Shown: one piece after another, positions 1 to 5,476 of the stretch
Layout of the letters: every line of letters begins with the position of its first letter
Numbering within the stretch: the stretch's first letter is position 1
Assembly (NCBI GenBank): GCA_045586905.1
Contig: JAZNBF010000113.1
Coordinates: forward strand, 1-5,476
Length of the DNA: 5,476 bases
Source of the DNA: RGIG1828 sp045586905
Lineage (GTDB): Bacteria; Bacillota; Clostridia; UMGS1810
Direction of reading: 5' to 3'
Translations under genes and position numbers: made by a program
The notes under the pieces: model-generated
What the model was told of the DNA's origin: nothing
The model's input: the letters and a program-made list of their open reading frames with translations, nothing else
The model's database searches: none

Positions 1-24
1 TGTCTATCCAATAGCACAAAAAAC

Positions 25-49
25 TATCATTTTATCGGTAAAAGTGATA
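25..49 (+). other. AT-rich imperfect hairpin, possible weak terminator of an upstream gene
   Basis: TATCA-TTTTA (25-34) can pair with TAAAA-TGATA (39-49, one bulged G at 44) around a 4-nt loop, and is followed by AATTTT. The stem is nearly all A/T, so it would be weak. It could be the end of an upstream transcription unit lying outside the window, or chance pairing in AT-rich intergenic DNA. Nothing else is recognisable in 1-105. Confidence 0.25.
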
Positions 50-107
50 AATTTTCACAAGATTTTTAAGTTTACATAAATATTATCAACAAAGTTAAAA
101 AAATGTG

Positions 108-135
108 TAGACTTTTTTACAATTTGTGGTATAAT
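108..135 (+). promoter_or_regulatory. Sigma-A type promoter of the left ppdK fragment (extended -10)
   Basis: A perfect -10 hexamer TATAAT lies at 130-135, preceded by TGG at 127-129, which makes an extended -10 (TGnTATAAT). A partial -35, TAGACT (4 of 6 to TTGACA), lies at 108-113 with a 16-nt spacer. Transcription would begin around 141-144, giving a leader of roughly 55-60 nt before the ATG at 200. The promoter resembles nothing upstream of the right ppdK copy, which fits the two copies coming from different genomic contexts. Confidence 0.75.
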
Positions 136-159
136 AGAATAGTTAGAATAGATAACGTG

Positions 160-173
160 GGTGCTATAGCGCC
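160..173 (+). other. Small hairpin in the 5' leader of the left ppdK
   Basis: GGTGC (160-164) pairs with GCGCC (169-173), including one G-U pair, around a TATA loop. It sits between the promoter and the ribosome binding site. It is too short for a riboswitch and has no T-tract, so it is not a terminator. It may stabilise the mRNA 5' end or be incidental. Confidence 0.3.
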
Positions 174-185
174 TAATAAAAACAT

Positions 186-191
186 AGGAGG
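186..191 (+). promoter_or_regulatory. Ribosome binding site of the left ppdK
   Basis: AGGAGG at 186-191 is a full-strength Shine-Dalgarno sequence, 8 nt before the ATG at 200. It fixes that start codon. Confidence 0.9.
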
Positions 192-199
192 ATAAACCG

Positions 200-1115
200 A
201 TGAGTAAAAAATTTGTTTACTTATTCTCAGAAGGCGATGCGTCAATGAGAGAATTGCTTGGTGGTAAAGGTGCAAACCTTGCTGAAATGACTAAGATTGG
301 TCTTCCAGTACCACAGGGCTTTACTGTTACAACAGAGGCTTGTACACAGTACTACGAAGATGGCAGAAAGATTAACGATGATATTCAGGCAGAAATCATG
401 GAATACATTGTTAAGATGGAAGAAATCACCGGCAAGAAGTTCGGCGACAAGGAGAATCCTCTTCTCGTTTCTGTTCGTTCGGGCGCACGTGCATCCATGC
501 CCGGTATGATGGATACCATTCTTAACCTTGGTCTTAATGAAGACGTTGTTGAAACCATGGCTGCAAAGTCTGGCAACGCACGTTGGGCTTACGACTGCTA
601 CCGTCGTTTCATTCAGATGTATTCTGACGTAGTTATGGAAGTTGGTAAGAAGTATTTTGAAGAGCTTATCGACAAAATGAAGGAAGAAAAGGGCGTTAAG
701 CAGGACGTTGAGCTTACTGCTGATGACCTTAAGACCTTGGCTGAACAGTTCAAGGCTGAATACAAGTCTAAGATTGGCAAGGACTTCCCTGCTGACCCGA
801 AGGAACAGCTTATGGGCGCTATCGAAGCCGTTTTCCGTTCTTGGGACAACCCCCGTGCAAACGTATACCGTCGTGACAACGATATTCCTTATTCCTGGGG
901 TACCGCTGTTAACGTACAGATGATGGCATTCGGTAACATGGGCGACAACTGCGGTACAGGCGTTGCATTTACCCGTGACCCCGCTACAGGTGAGCGCGGC
1001 CTTATGGGTGAGTTCCTCACCAATGCACAGGGTGAAGACGTTGTTGCAGGTGTTCGTACTCCTATGCCTATCGCTCAGATGGCAGAAAAATTCCCCGAAG
1101 CTTTTGCTGAATTCA
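200..1115 (+). pseudogene. ppdK: Pyruvate phosphate dikinase, N-terminal fragment, cut off by sequencing adaptor
   Basis: PPDK interconverts ATP + phosphate + pyruvate with AMP + pyrophosphate + PEP in the cytosol. Only the first 305 codons of about 870-880 are present, covering most of the nucleotide-binding domain. Visible motifs are GGKGANLAEM at residues 21-30 (Lys23, ATP site), SVRSGARASMPGMMDT from 91 (Arg93), FRSWDNPRANVYRR, CGTGVAFTRDPATGE and the GEDVVAGVRTP segment from 278. The later ATP/Mg residues, the phosphohistidine domain and the PEP/pyruvate TIM barrel are missing. Native sequence ends at 1115, the first base of codon 306, which is Asn in the right-hand copy. The apparent ORF runs on to a TAG at 1127-1129, but its last four residues (KVGS) are encoded by adaptor. 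The start is set by AGGAGG at 186-191. The break is artificial, so the gene is probably intact in its source genome. It may come from another strain or species than the right half, or be a paralogue. Confidence 0.93.
200..1115 (+). repeat. Left arm of an imperfect inverted repeat (ppdK codons 1-305)
   Basis: This arm aligns without gaps at protein level to the reverse complement of 1354-2269. The longest exact shared run I found by eye is 44 nt (842-885 against 1584-1627). The repeat exists because two related ppdK genes have been joined tail to tail across an adaptor, so it is not a biological inverted repeat. Confidence 0.85.
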
Positions 1116-1199
1116 AAGTCGGATCGTAGCCATGTCGTTCTGTGAGCCAAGGAGTTGTCCTAATATGTTGTCTTCCTAAGCCCGCTTGGCCTCCGACTT
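1116..1199. other. MGI/BGI (DNBSEQ) sequencing adaptor with sample barcode: artificial sequence
   Basis: Reading the + strand, 1116-1157 (42 nt, from AAGTCGGATCGTAGCC to AAGGAGTTG) agrees with the DNBSEQ read-2 adaptor as I recall it. Positions 1168-1199 (32 nt, ending GGCCTCCGACTT) are the reverse complement of the read-1 adaptor, with one difference at 1181 (C where A is expected). The 10 nt between them, TCCTAATATG at 1158-1167, occupy the sample-barcode position. The order arm, 10-nt barcode, arm is that of a complete library adaptor. Both ppdK reading frames lose all PPDK similarity exactly at the two edges of this block. The identification is from memory of the kit sequences, but a match of this length and layout is hard to explain otherwise. 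Confidence 0.96.
1158..1167. other. Presumed 10-nt library barcode inside the adaptor
   Basis: TCCTAATATG lies exactly between the two constant adaptor arms, where DNBSEQ libraries carry the sample index. It should match the index of the library from which the contig was assembled. Confidence 0.85.
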
Positions 1200-2269
1200 C
1201 CTTCGTCAACGAGGTCACAAGCGATTTTGAGAGCAGCTTTTGCAGTTCTCTTACCGTTTCTTGTCTGGAGCATGTAGAGCTTTTTATTTTCAATGGTGAA
1301 TTCCATATCCTGCATATCTCTGTAATGGTCTTCGAGAATTGCACATACTTTGTTGAATTCAGCAAAAGCTTCGGGGAATTTTTCTGCCATCTGAGCGATA
1401 GGCATAGGAGTACGAACACCTGCAACAACGTCTTCGCCCTGTGCATTTACAAGGAATTCACCCATAAGACCGGGTTCGCCTGTTGCGGGATCACGGGTAA
1501 AGGCAACACCTGTACCGCAATCGTCACCCATGTTACCGAAAGCCATCATCTGTACGTTAACAGCTGTACCCCATGAATAAGGGATATCGTTGTCACGACG
1601 GTATACGTTTGCACGGGGGTTGTCCCATGAACGGAATACGGCTTCAACTGCACCCATGAGCTGTTCCTTAGGATCGGAGGGGAAGTCTTTGCCGATTTTG
1701 TTTTTATATTCTGCTTTGAAAGATGCTGCAAGAGCTTTGAGGTCTTCGGCTGTGAGCTCGATATCCTGACTAACGCCCTTTTCTTCTTTCATTTCATCTA
1801 TAAGCTGTTCGAAGTATTTTTTACCTACTTCCATAACAACGTCTGAATACATCTGGATGAATCTTCTGTAACAGTCCCAAGCCCATCTTGCATTGCCTGT
1901 TTTTGCTGCCATGGTTTCAACAACTTCTTCGTTGAGACCGAGGTTGAGGATTGTGTCCATCATACCGGGCATAGATGCTCTAGCACCTGAACGAACTGAT
2001 ACGAGAAGGGGATTTTCCTTATCGCCGAACTTCTTGCCGCAGATCTCTTCCATTTTGGAAATGTATTCCATGATCTGTGCCTGGATGTCGTCGTTAATTT
2101 TGCGGCCATCTTCATAATACTGTGTGCAAGCCTCTGTTGAAACTGTGAAGCCCTGTGGAACGGGGAGACCAATGTTGGTCATTTCAGCAAGGTTTGCGCC
2201 TTTACCGCCGAGAATTTCTCTCATGCTGGCATTACCTTCAGAAAAAAGATATACATATTTCTGTGCCAT
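1200..2269 (-). pseudogene. ppdK: Pyruvate phosphate dikinase, N-terminal fragment, cut off by sequencing adaptor
   Basis: This is the same enzyme as the left fragment but a different sequence, with about 278 of 305 aligned residues identical by eye. About 357 of 870-880 codons are present: the nucleotide-binding domain with GGKGANLAEM (21-30), Arg93 in SVRSGARAS, CGTGVAFTRDPATGE, and the stretch Asp321, Glu323, Gln335, Arg337. This stretch corresponds to known ATP/Mg-site residues of Clostridium symbiosum PPDK and is absent from the left copy. The catalytic-His and PEP/pyruvate domains are missing. Native sequence ends at 1200 within the Gly357 codon. The frame runs on to a TAG at 1162-1160, but its last 12 residues (SRRPSGLRKTTY) are adaptor-encoded. 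The start is the ATG at 2269-2267, supported by GGAGG at 2284-2280. An in-frame ATG at 2308 overlaps the -10 box and cannot be used. The gene follows the recO terminator and has its own promoter, so it is a separate unit. Confidence 0.93.
1354..2269 (-). repeat. Right arm of the imperfect inverted repeat (ppdK codons 1-305)
   Basis: This is the partner of 200-1115. Synonymous and amino-acid differences are scattered along the whole length, so it is not the same read sequence folded back. Two distinct alleles or orthologues are present. Confidence 0.85.
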
Positions 2270-2279
2270 TTTCTTATTA

Positions 2280-2284
2280 CCTCC
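2280..2284 (-). promoter_or_regulatory. Ribosome binding site of the right ppdK; decides the start
   Basis: GGAGG on the minus strand (2284-2280) sits 10 nt before the ATG at 2269. It selects that codon over the in-frame ATG at 2308, which would add 13 unrelated residues (MMSGKKENGGNKK). Confidence 0.85.
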
Positions 2285-2306
2285 ATTTTCTTTTTTACCA
2301 CTCATC

Positions 2307-2335
2307 ATTGTATAATAAAATTTTTAAAAATTCAA
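2307..2335 (-). promoter_or_regulatory. Sigma-A type promoter of the right ppdK
   Basis: On the minus strand, TTGAAT (2335-2330, 4 of 6 to the -35 consensus) and TACAAT (2312-2307, 5 of 6 to the -10 consensus) are separated by exactly 17 nt. Transcription would start near 2300, leaving a leader of about 30 nt that contains the GGAGG site. The promoter lies downstream of the recO terminator, which makes ppdK independently transcribed. Confidence 0.7.
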
Positions 2336-2376
2336 GCCTTTGTCAGAAAAATTTACCTTATTTATAAATTATAAAG

Positions 2377-2406
2377 AAAACAGTGCTCAAAAAAGTGCAC
2401 TGTTTT
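2377..2406 (-). terminator. Rho-independent terminator of the phoH-ybeY-era-recO operon
   Basis: A perfect 10-bp stem, AAAACAGTGC (2377-2386) with GCACTGTTTT (2397-2406), encloses a 10-nt loop. Read on the minus strand, the stem ends in TTTT and is followed by CTTTATAATTT. It begins 22 nt after the recO stop codon. The AAAA/TTTT stem base also gives some T-richness on the + strand, so limited bidirectional function is possible. Confidence 0.85.
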
Positions 2407-2427
2407 GTTAATTATTGATGAATAAAA

Positions 2428-3204
2428 TCAGTTTTTTATGATATTTTTAAAATATTCAAGCTGTGCAGAAACGAGTTCGAGCTTATTTATGAGATAGGTT
2501 TCGGTTATATAGCCCATTTCGCGTATGGCTTCGGGAGAGGTTTTAAAACTAAAGCACTGCTTATGGTCGGACATACAGATATATGCCATCATATCTAAAG
2601 TCGGCTTTGATATTTCGGCAATTTCAAATGCTTTGCCGGTTTTGCCGCATACAGAGCACACTGCACCACCGTTGTAGATGTCGAAATATTCAAGCTCTTT
2701 TGAAGAGCCACAAGTAATACACGAAGAAAAATCGGGCATGTAGCCTGCTGTGGTTACTGCTTTGAGCTCATATATTGCCTTAAGTCTGAGAAGCTCATCT
2801 AAAAGAGGCATATCTTTGGTATCGGTTGCTTTTGATATCATATAGAGAGTGTTTAGTGTGAAACGAAAAAAGTCTTCGTCGTAGATGATTTCGTCTGCCA
2901 TGAAAGAAACAAGGTCGGTTATGTAAGACGCAAGACTCATTTTTTCAACACTTTGGCGTATGTCAAAAAAGTTTTCGATTATCTGCGCAGATGAAATATA
3001 GCCAAGACCTCTGGATGTGTCAACGACAAGTTCGGAATAGCAAAATGGCTGAAGTGCCGCAAAATCTTTGTGTTTGTGGGAGCGAATGCCTTTTGACAGG
3101 GCACTCATCTTGCCATGACCGGGACAAAAAATCGTGAACAAACGGTCATTATCATTCATGTTGGTGTGTTTTAAAATCAAACCATTGGTTTTAATTACAG
3201 ACAT
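2428..3204 (-). CDS. recO: DNA repair protein RecO
   Basis: RecO binds single-stranded DNA and, with RecR, helps load RecA onto SSB-coated DNA in the RecFOR recombination pathway. The 258-residue length is normal for the family. The N-terminal ~80 residues carry the OB-fold signature (VIKTNGLILKH, DRLFTIFCPGHGKMSALSKGIR). A helical region follows, then a zinc-finger pair C162-x2-C165 and C183-x2-C186, seen in many Firmicutes RecO proteins. The chosen ATG (3204-3202) starts MSVIKTNG, the usual RecO N-terminus, and has GGAG at 3214-3211. A longer frame from 3267 would add 21 unrelated residues and overlap era by 52 nt, so it is rejected. recO is the last gene of the operon, 11 nt after era and just before the terminator. 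Confidence 0.93.
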   Translation of the reverse strand: MSVIKTNGLILKHTNMNDNDRLFTIFCPGHGKMSALSKGIRSHKHKDFAALQPFCYSELVVDTSRGLGYISSAQIIENFFDIRQSVEKMSLASYITDLVSFMADEIIYDEDFFRFTLNTLYMISKATDTKDMPLLDELLRLKAIYELKAVTTAGYMPDFSSCITCGSSKELEYFDIYNGGAVCSVCGKTGKAFEIAEISKPTLDMMAYICMSDHKQCFSFKTSPEAIREMGYITETYLINKLELVSAQLEYFKNIIKN

Positions 3205-3215
3205 TTTTCTCTCCG

Positions 3216-4112
3216 TTATATTTCGTCTAAGCCAAATTCTCTGAGACTGTTGTTTGAATTGCGCCAATCGGCTTTTACCTTAACCCAAAGCTCAAGAAAG
3301 ACTTTGGCATCGAGCAGTTTTTCACATTCAATGCGGGCACTGGTGCCTATGGTCTTTAAGGTTTTGCCTCCTGCTCCGATAATAATGCCCTTGTGGGAAG
3401 CTTTTTCGCAGTATATGTTGGCGCTGATGTCATAGATGGTATCATCGCCTTTTTGTCTTTGCTTCATTTTGACTATCTCTATGGCAATACCGTGAGGTAC
3501 TTCTTTGTCAAGAAGGTGAAGCATCTTTTCGCGGATTATCTCGGCCACTATCTGTCGCTCCTGCTGATCGGTTATCATATCTTCGGGATAGTACATGGGA
3601 CCCTCGGAGATATTTTGCCAGATAATGTCTTTCAAAAGTTTAACACCATTTCCCGACTTTGCCGAAACGAAAACAACTTCTTTGAAATTGTGCGCTTCGC
3701 TGTATGCTTTGGCAACAGAAAGCAGTTCTTCTTTTTTTACGGTGTCAATTTTGTTGATGACTAAAATGGCGGGGATGTCCCCTATTTTTTCGAGAATTTT
3801 TTGCTCGTTTGGTGAAATTTCAGTCTTAGGTTCTACTACCATAAGAAGCATATCAACCTCATCGATGGTTGCATTGACAGCCTTTATCATATTCTCGCCA
3901 AGTTTGGTGCGAGGAGTATGAAAACCGGGAGTGTCAAGAAAGACAACCTGACTGTCATTTTCGGTCATTATGGCAAGAATTTTATTGCGGGTGGTCTGAG
4001 GCTTTGCTGATATGATTGAAATCTTCTGACCAAGCATTGTATTTAAAAGAGTTGATTTGCCGACATTTGGTCTGCCAACTATGCCGACATAGCCTGATTT
4101 AAATCCGGACAT
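3216..4112 (-). CDS. era: GTPase Era, 16S rRNA-binding ribosome assembly factor
   Basis: Era is an essential GTPase that binds near the 3' end of 16S rRNA and acts in 30S maturation. The protein has 298 residues, the usual length. GTPase motifs are all intact: G1 GRPNVGKS (13-20), G2 around QTTRN (39-43), G3 DTPG (60-63), G4 NKID (120-123) and G5 SAK (150-152). The C-terminal KH domain has its RNA-binding GAGG loop at 246-249, and the protein ends in the typical LELWVKVKADWRN...REFG segment. The start ATG (4112-4110) has AAGGAG at 4126-4121, 8 nt upstream and lying inside the last codons of ybeY. Only 1 nt separates the ybeY stop from this ATG, suggesting coupled translation of two proteins that both act on 16S rRNA. 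Confidence 0.97.
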   Translation of the reverse strand: MSGFKSGYVGIVGRPNVGKSTLLNTMLGQKISIISAKPQTTRNKILAIMTENDSQVVFLDTPGFHTPRTKLGENMIKAVNATIDEVDMLLMVVEPKTEISPNEQKILEKIGDIPAILVINKIDTVKKEELLSVAKAYSEAHNFKEVVFVSAKSGNGVKLLKDIIWQNISEGPMYYPEDMITDQQERQIVAEIIREKMLHLLDKEVPHGIAIEIVKMKQRQKGDDTIYDISANIYCEKASHKGIIIGAGGKTLKTIGTSARIECEKLLDAKVFLELWVKVKADWRNSNNSLREFGLDEI

Positions 4113-4113
4113 T

Positions 4114-4602
4114 TTAATTTCTCCTTAGGTTCATTATATCCATAACTGCTTCTTCTTTTGTGCGCATTATCTCGCGCTCGGCATCGTCTTCGTGGTCATA
4201 GCCTATGAGATGAAGAACAGAGTGACAGGTGAGATAGCACATTTCGCGCTCTATACTGTGGCCGAACTGCTCTGCCTGCTCCTCGGCTCTTTTGGCGCAA
4301 AGCACAACATCGCCAAGAATCAGCCTGCCCTCGTAGTAGTCGCCGGCATCATCTGACCCGGAGCCGTCTATGAGATTGACAACCGGAAAAGAAAGAACAT
4401 CGGTTACAGAGTCGACTCCCCTATGCTCTGAATTGAGCGATTGAATCTCGTCGGGTTCGACTATGGAAACACTCACAAAGCAAGGAATGTCAATTTGTTC
4501 GTAGTCGAGGGTGGCTGTGACAGTTTGCATAAGGAGAGATGTCATTTCATCGGTAAGGATTGGTTTTTCTCTTAAATCTTCAACATAAATCTGATTTGTC
4601 AT
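4114..4602 (-). CDS. ybeY: Endoribonuclease YbeY (rRNA maturation factor)
   Basis: YbeY is a single-strand-specific metal-dependent endoribonuclease implicated in 16S rRNA 3'-end processing and ribosome quality control. The 162-residue protein carries the family's zinc-binding signature: His127, His131 and His137 in HSVLHLIGYDH. It also has the conserved TDVLSFP segment (67-73) and GDVVLC (98-103). The start ATG (4602-4600) overlaps the phoH stop as ATGA and has CAGGAG at 4616-4611, 8 nt upstream. A longer frame from 4728 would add 42 residues that overlap phoH in another frame and have no YbeY character, so it is rejected. Its place between phoH and era is the common bacterial arrangement and supports a shared role in rRNA processing and 30S assembly. 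Confidence 0.95.
   Translation of the reverse strand: MTNQIYVEDLREKPILTDEMTSLLMQTVTATLDYEQIDIPCFVSVSIVEPDEIQSLNSEHRGVDSVTDVLSFPVVNLIDGSGSDDAGDYYEGRLILGDVVLCAKRAEEQAEQFGHSIEREMCYLTCHSVLHLIGYDHEDDAEREIMRTKEEAVMDIMNLRRN
4599..4602 (-). other. ATGA stop/start overlap between phoH and ybeY
   Basis: The ybeY ATG (4602-4600) and the phoH TGA (4601-4599) share two bases. Together with the CAGGAG site inside the phoH 3' end, this is the usual layout for translational coupling. Confidence 0.9.
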
Positions 4603-5476
4603 TGTTTTGTCTCCTGTTTTTTGTCGCGGGGATGAGAAGCTGCTCTTTTTGCATCGCGCTTTTCGTAGGCCTTGATTATTTTCTGAACAAGGCGATGACG
4701 GACAACATCCTGCTCGGTTAAAAAGCAAAAAGCTATATCGTCTATGTTTTTGAGAACAGAGATTACATCCTTGAGTCCACTTTTTTTGCCATCGGGAAGA
4801 TCTATCTGAGTGATGTCACCTGTGATTATGGCTTTTGAATTAAATCCGATACGGGTGAGAAACATTTTCATCTGTTCGGGGGTGGTGTTCTGGGCTTCGT
4901 CTAAAATGATGAAGCTATCGTCAAGAGTGCGGCCTCGCATGTAGGCAAGAGGGGCAATTTCGATGGCTCCTTTTTCACTGAGACGGGCATAGGCCTCGGT
5001 GCCGAACATTTCATAGAGGGCATCGTAGAGAGGGCGGAGATACGGATCGACCTTATTTTGAAGATCTCCCGGCAAAAAGCCAAGCTTTTCGCCTGCCTCA
5101 ACAGCAGGACGGGTCAGAATTATACGACTGACATTTTTTGCCTTGAACTCTTTGACTGCCATTGCCACTGCAAGATAGGTTTTGCCTGTGCCGGCAGGGC
5201 CTATGCCAAATACGATTTTGTTTTTGCGGATTGCATCAACATATTCCTTTTGTCCAAGTGATTTGGGGCGTATGACTTTGCCCTTTGCGGTGATTGCCAC
5301 AGTGCCCATCAAATCATTGAGAGAAGCCACTTGTCCGCTTTTGACCATATCAATGACCATACAAATTTGAGTTGTGGTCAAGGTGTCCTTTTTTGAAAGG
5401 GTGGCTATGGCGTCTATTGCGGATATGGCGTCAAGGACGTCCTTTTCTTCACCAGTGATTTTCATCACTGAACTGC
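4599..5476 (-). CDS. phoH: PhoH-like ATPase, 5' end beyond the window
   Basis: This is a PhoH-family cytosolic P-loop ATPase (YbeZ type), proposed to be an RNA helicase or nucleotide-dependent partner of YbeY; its exact substrate is not settled. Counting from the in-frame GTG at 5468, Walker A GPAGTGKT is at 90-97, RPAVEAGEKLGFLPGD at 120-135, Walker B FIILDEAQN at 186-194 and TGDITQIDLP at 217-226. The frame stays open to the last base of the window. The first visible residues (MKITGEEKDVLDA) align to the middle of the family's N-terminal domain, from my memory of the Bacillus protein. So about 45-50 N-terminal residues probably lie outside, and the GTG (5468) and ATG (5465) are internal codons. 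The lysine/arginine-rich tail after residue 270 is typical. The stop overlaps the ybeY start by 4 nt. Confidence 0.95.
   Translation of the reverse strand, partial: SSVMKITGEEKDVLDAISAIDAIATLSKKDTLTTTQICMVIDMVKSGQVASLNDLMGTVAITAKGKVIRPKSLGQKEYVDAIRKNKIVFGIGPAGTGKTYLAVAMAVKEFKAKNVSRIILTRPAVEAGEKLGFLPGDLQNKVDPYLRPLYDALYEMFGTEAYARLSEKGAIEIAPLAYMRGRTLDDSFIILDEAQNTTPEQMKMFLTRIGFNSKAIITGDITQIDLPDGKKSGLKDVISVLKNIDDIAFCFLTEQDVVRHRLVQKIIKAYEKRDAKRAASHPRDKKQETKQ

Noticed and set aside
242..1150. A 302-codon open frame antisense to the left ppdK
   Set aside because: It is a shadow of the ppdK codon pattern. Its proposed first residues are encoded by adaptor, it has no ribosome binding site, and its translation is Cys/His/Thr-rich with no recognisable domain. 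A similar antisense frame appears across the right copy for the same reason.
1116..1199. A recombination site, invertible-switch element or novel small RNA between two inverted gene copies
   Set aside because: The apparent inverted arms around an 84-nt core look like a phase-variation switch, but the core corresponds to a sequencing adaptor plus barcode and no recombinase gene is present.
1109..1360. EcoRI (GAATTC at 1109 and 1355) and HindIII (AAGCTT at 1098 and 1366) sites near the junction, suggesting a cloning vector
   Set aside because: The sites are native ppdK sequence, encoding Glu-Phe and nearby residues, and occur at matching positions in both copies. The foreign block is a library adaptor, not a vector polylinker.
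1075..1576. Open frames crossing the centre of the window (1075-1446 on -, 1142-1576 on +)
   Set aside because: Both run through the adaptor block and then antisense or out of frame through ppdK. They are artefacts of the junction.
2270..2308. A 13-codon N-terminal extension of the right ppdK from the ATG at 2308
   Set aside because: That ATG overlaps the predicted -10 box, so it would lie upstream of the transcript start. GGAGG at 2284-2280 and homology with the left copy both favour 2269.
4603..4728. A 42-codon N-terminal extension of ybeY
   Set aside because: It overlaps the conserved phoH reading frame, shows no YbeY similarity, and the internal ATG has a well-placed CAGGAG and an ATGA overlap.

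Overview
The window looks like a contig from a low-to-moderate GC Gram-positive bacterium, most likely a gut-type member of the Clostridia. This rests on the protein sequences (PPDK, PhoH-like, YbeY, Era, RecO), strong GGAGG-type ribosome binding sites and AT-rich promoters. It is probably metagenome-derived. No tool was run, so the taxonomy is an inference.

The contig is not one natural piece of DNA. Positions 1116-1199 match, as I remember them, the two MGI/BGI (DNBSEQ) library adaptor arms, with a 10-nt sample barcode between them (1158-1167). On the left (1-1115) is a promoter, a leader and the first 305 codons of a pyruvate phosphate dikinase gene on the + strand. On the right (1200-2269) is the first ~357 codons of a second, related but different ppdK on the - strand. 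The proteins differ at about 27 of 305 aligned residues by eye. Both genes are cut off at the adaptor, so the apparent tail-to-tail duplication is best read as an untrimmed-adaptor assembly chimera.

The right part (1200-5476) is an ordinary chromosomal locus read on the - strand: phoH-like (5' end beyond the window edge), ybeY, era, recO, a rho-independent terminator (about 2377-2406), then a separate promoter (2307-2335) and ppdK. The four operon genes are packed tightly: phoH/ybeY overlap by 4 nt (ATGA), ybeY/era are 1 nt apart, and era/recO are 11 nt apart. Their products are housekeeping: a PhoH-family ATPase, the YbeY rRNA endonuclease, the Era GTPase for 30S assembly and RecO for recombinational repair. 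ppdK is a separate unit in pyruvate/PEP/pyrophosphate metabolism.

I see no mobile element, CRISPR array, RNA gene or unknown gene system. The most important observation is the adaptor junction and what it does to the annotation.
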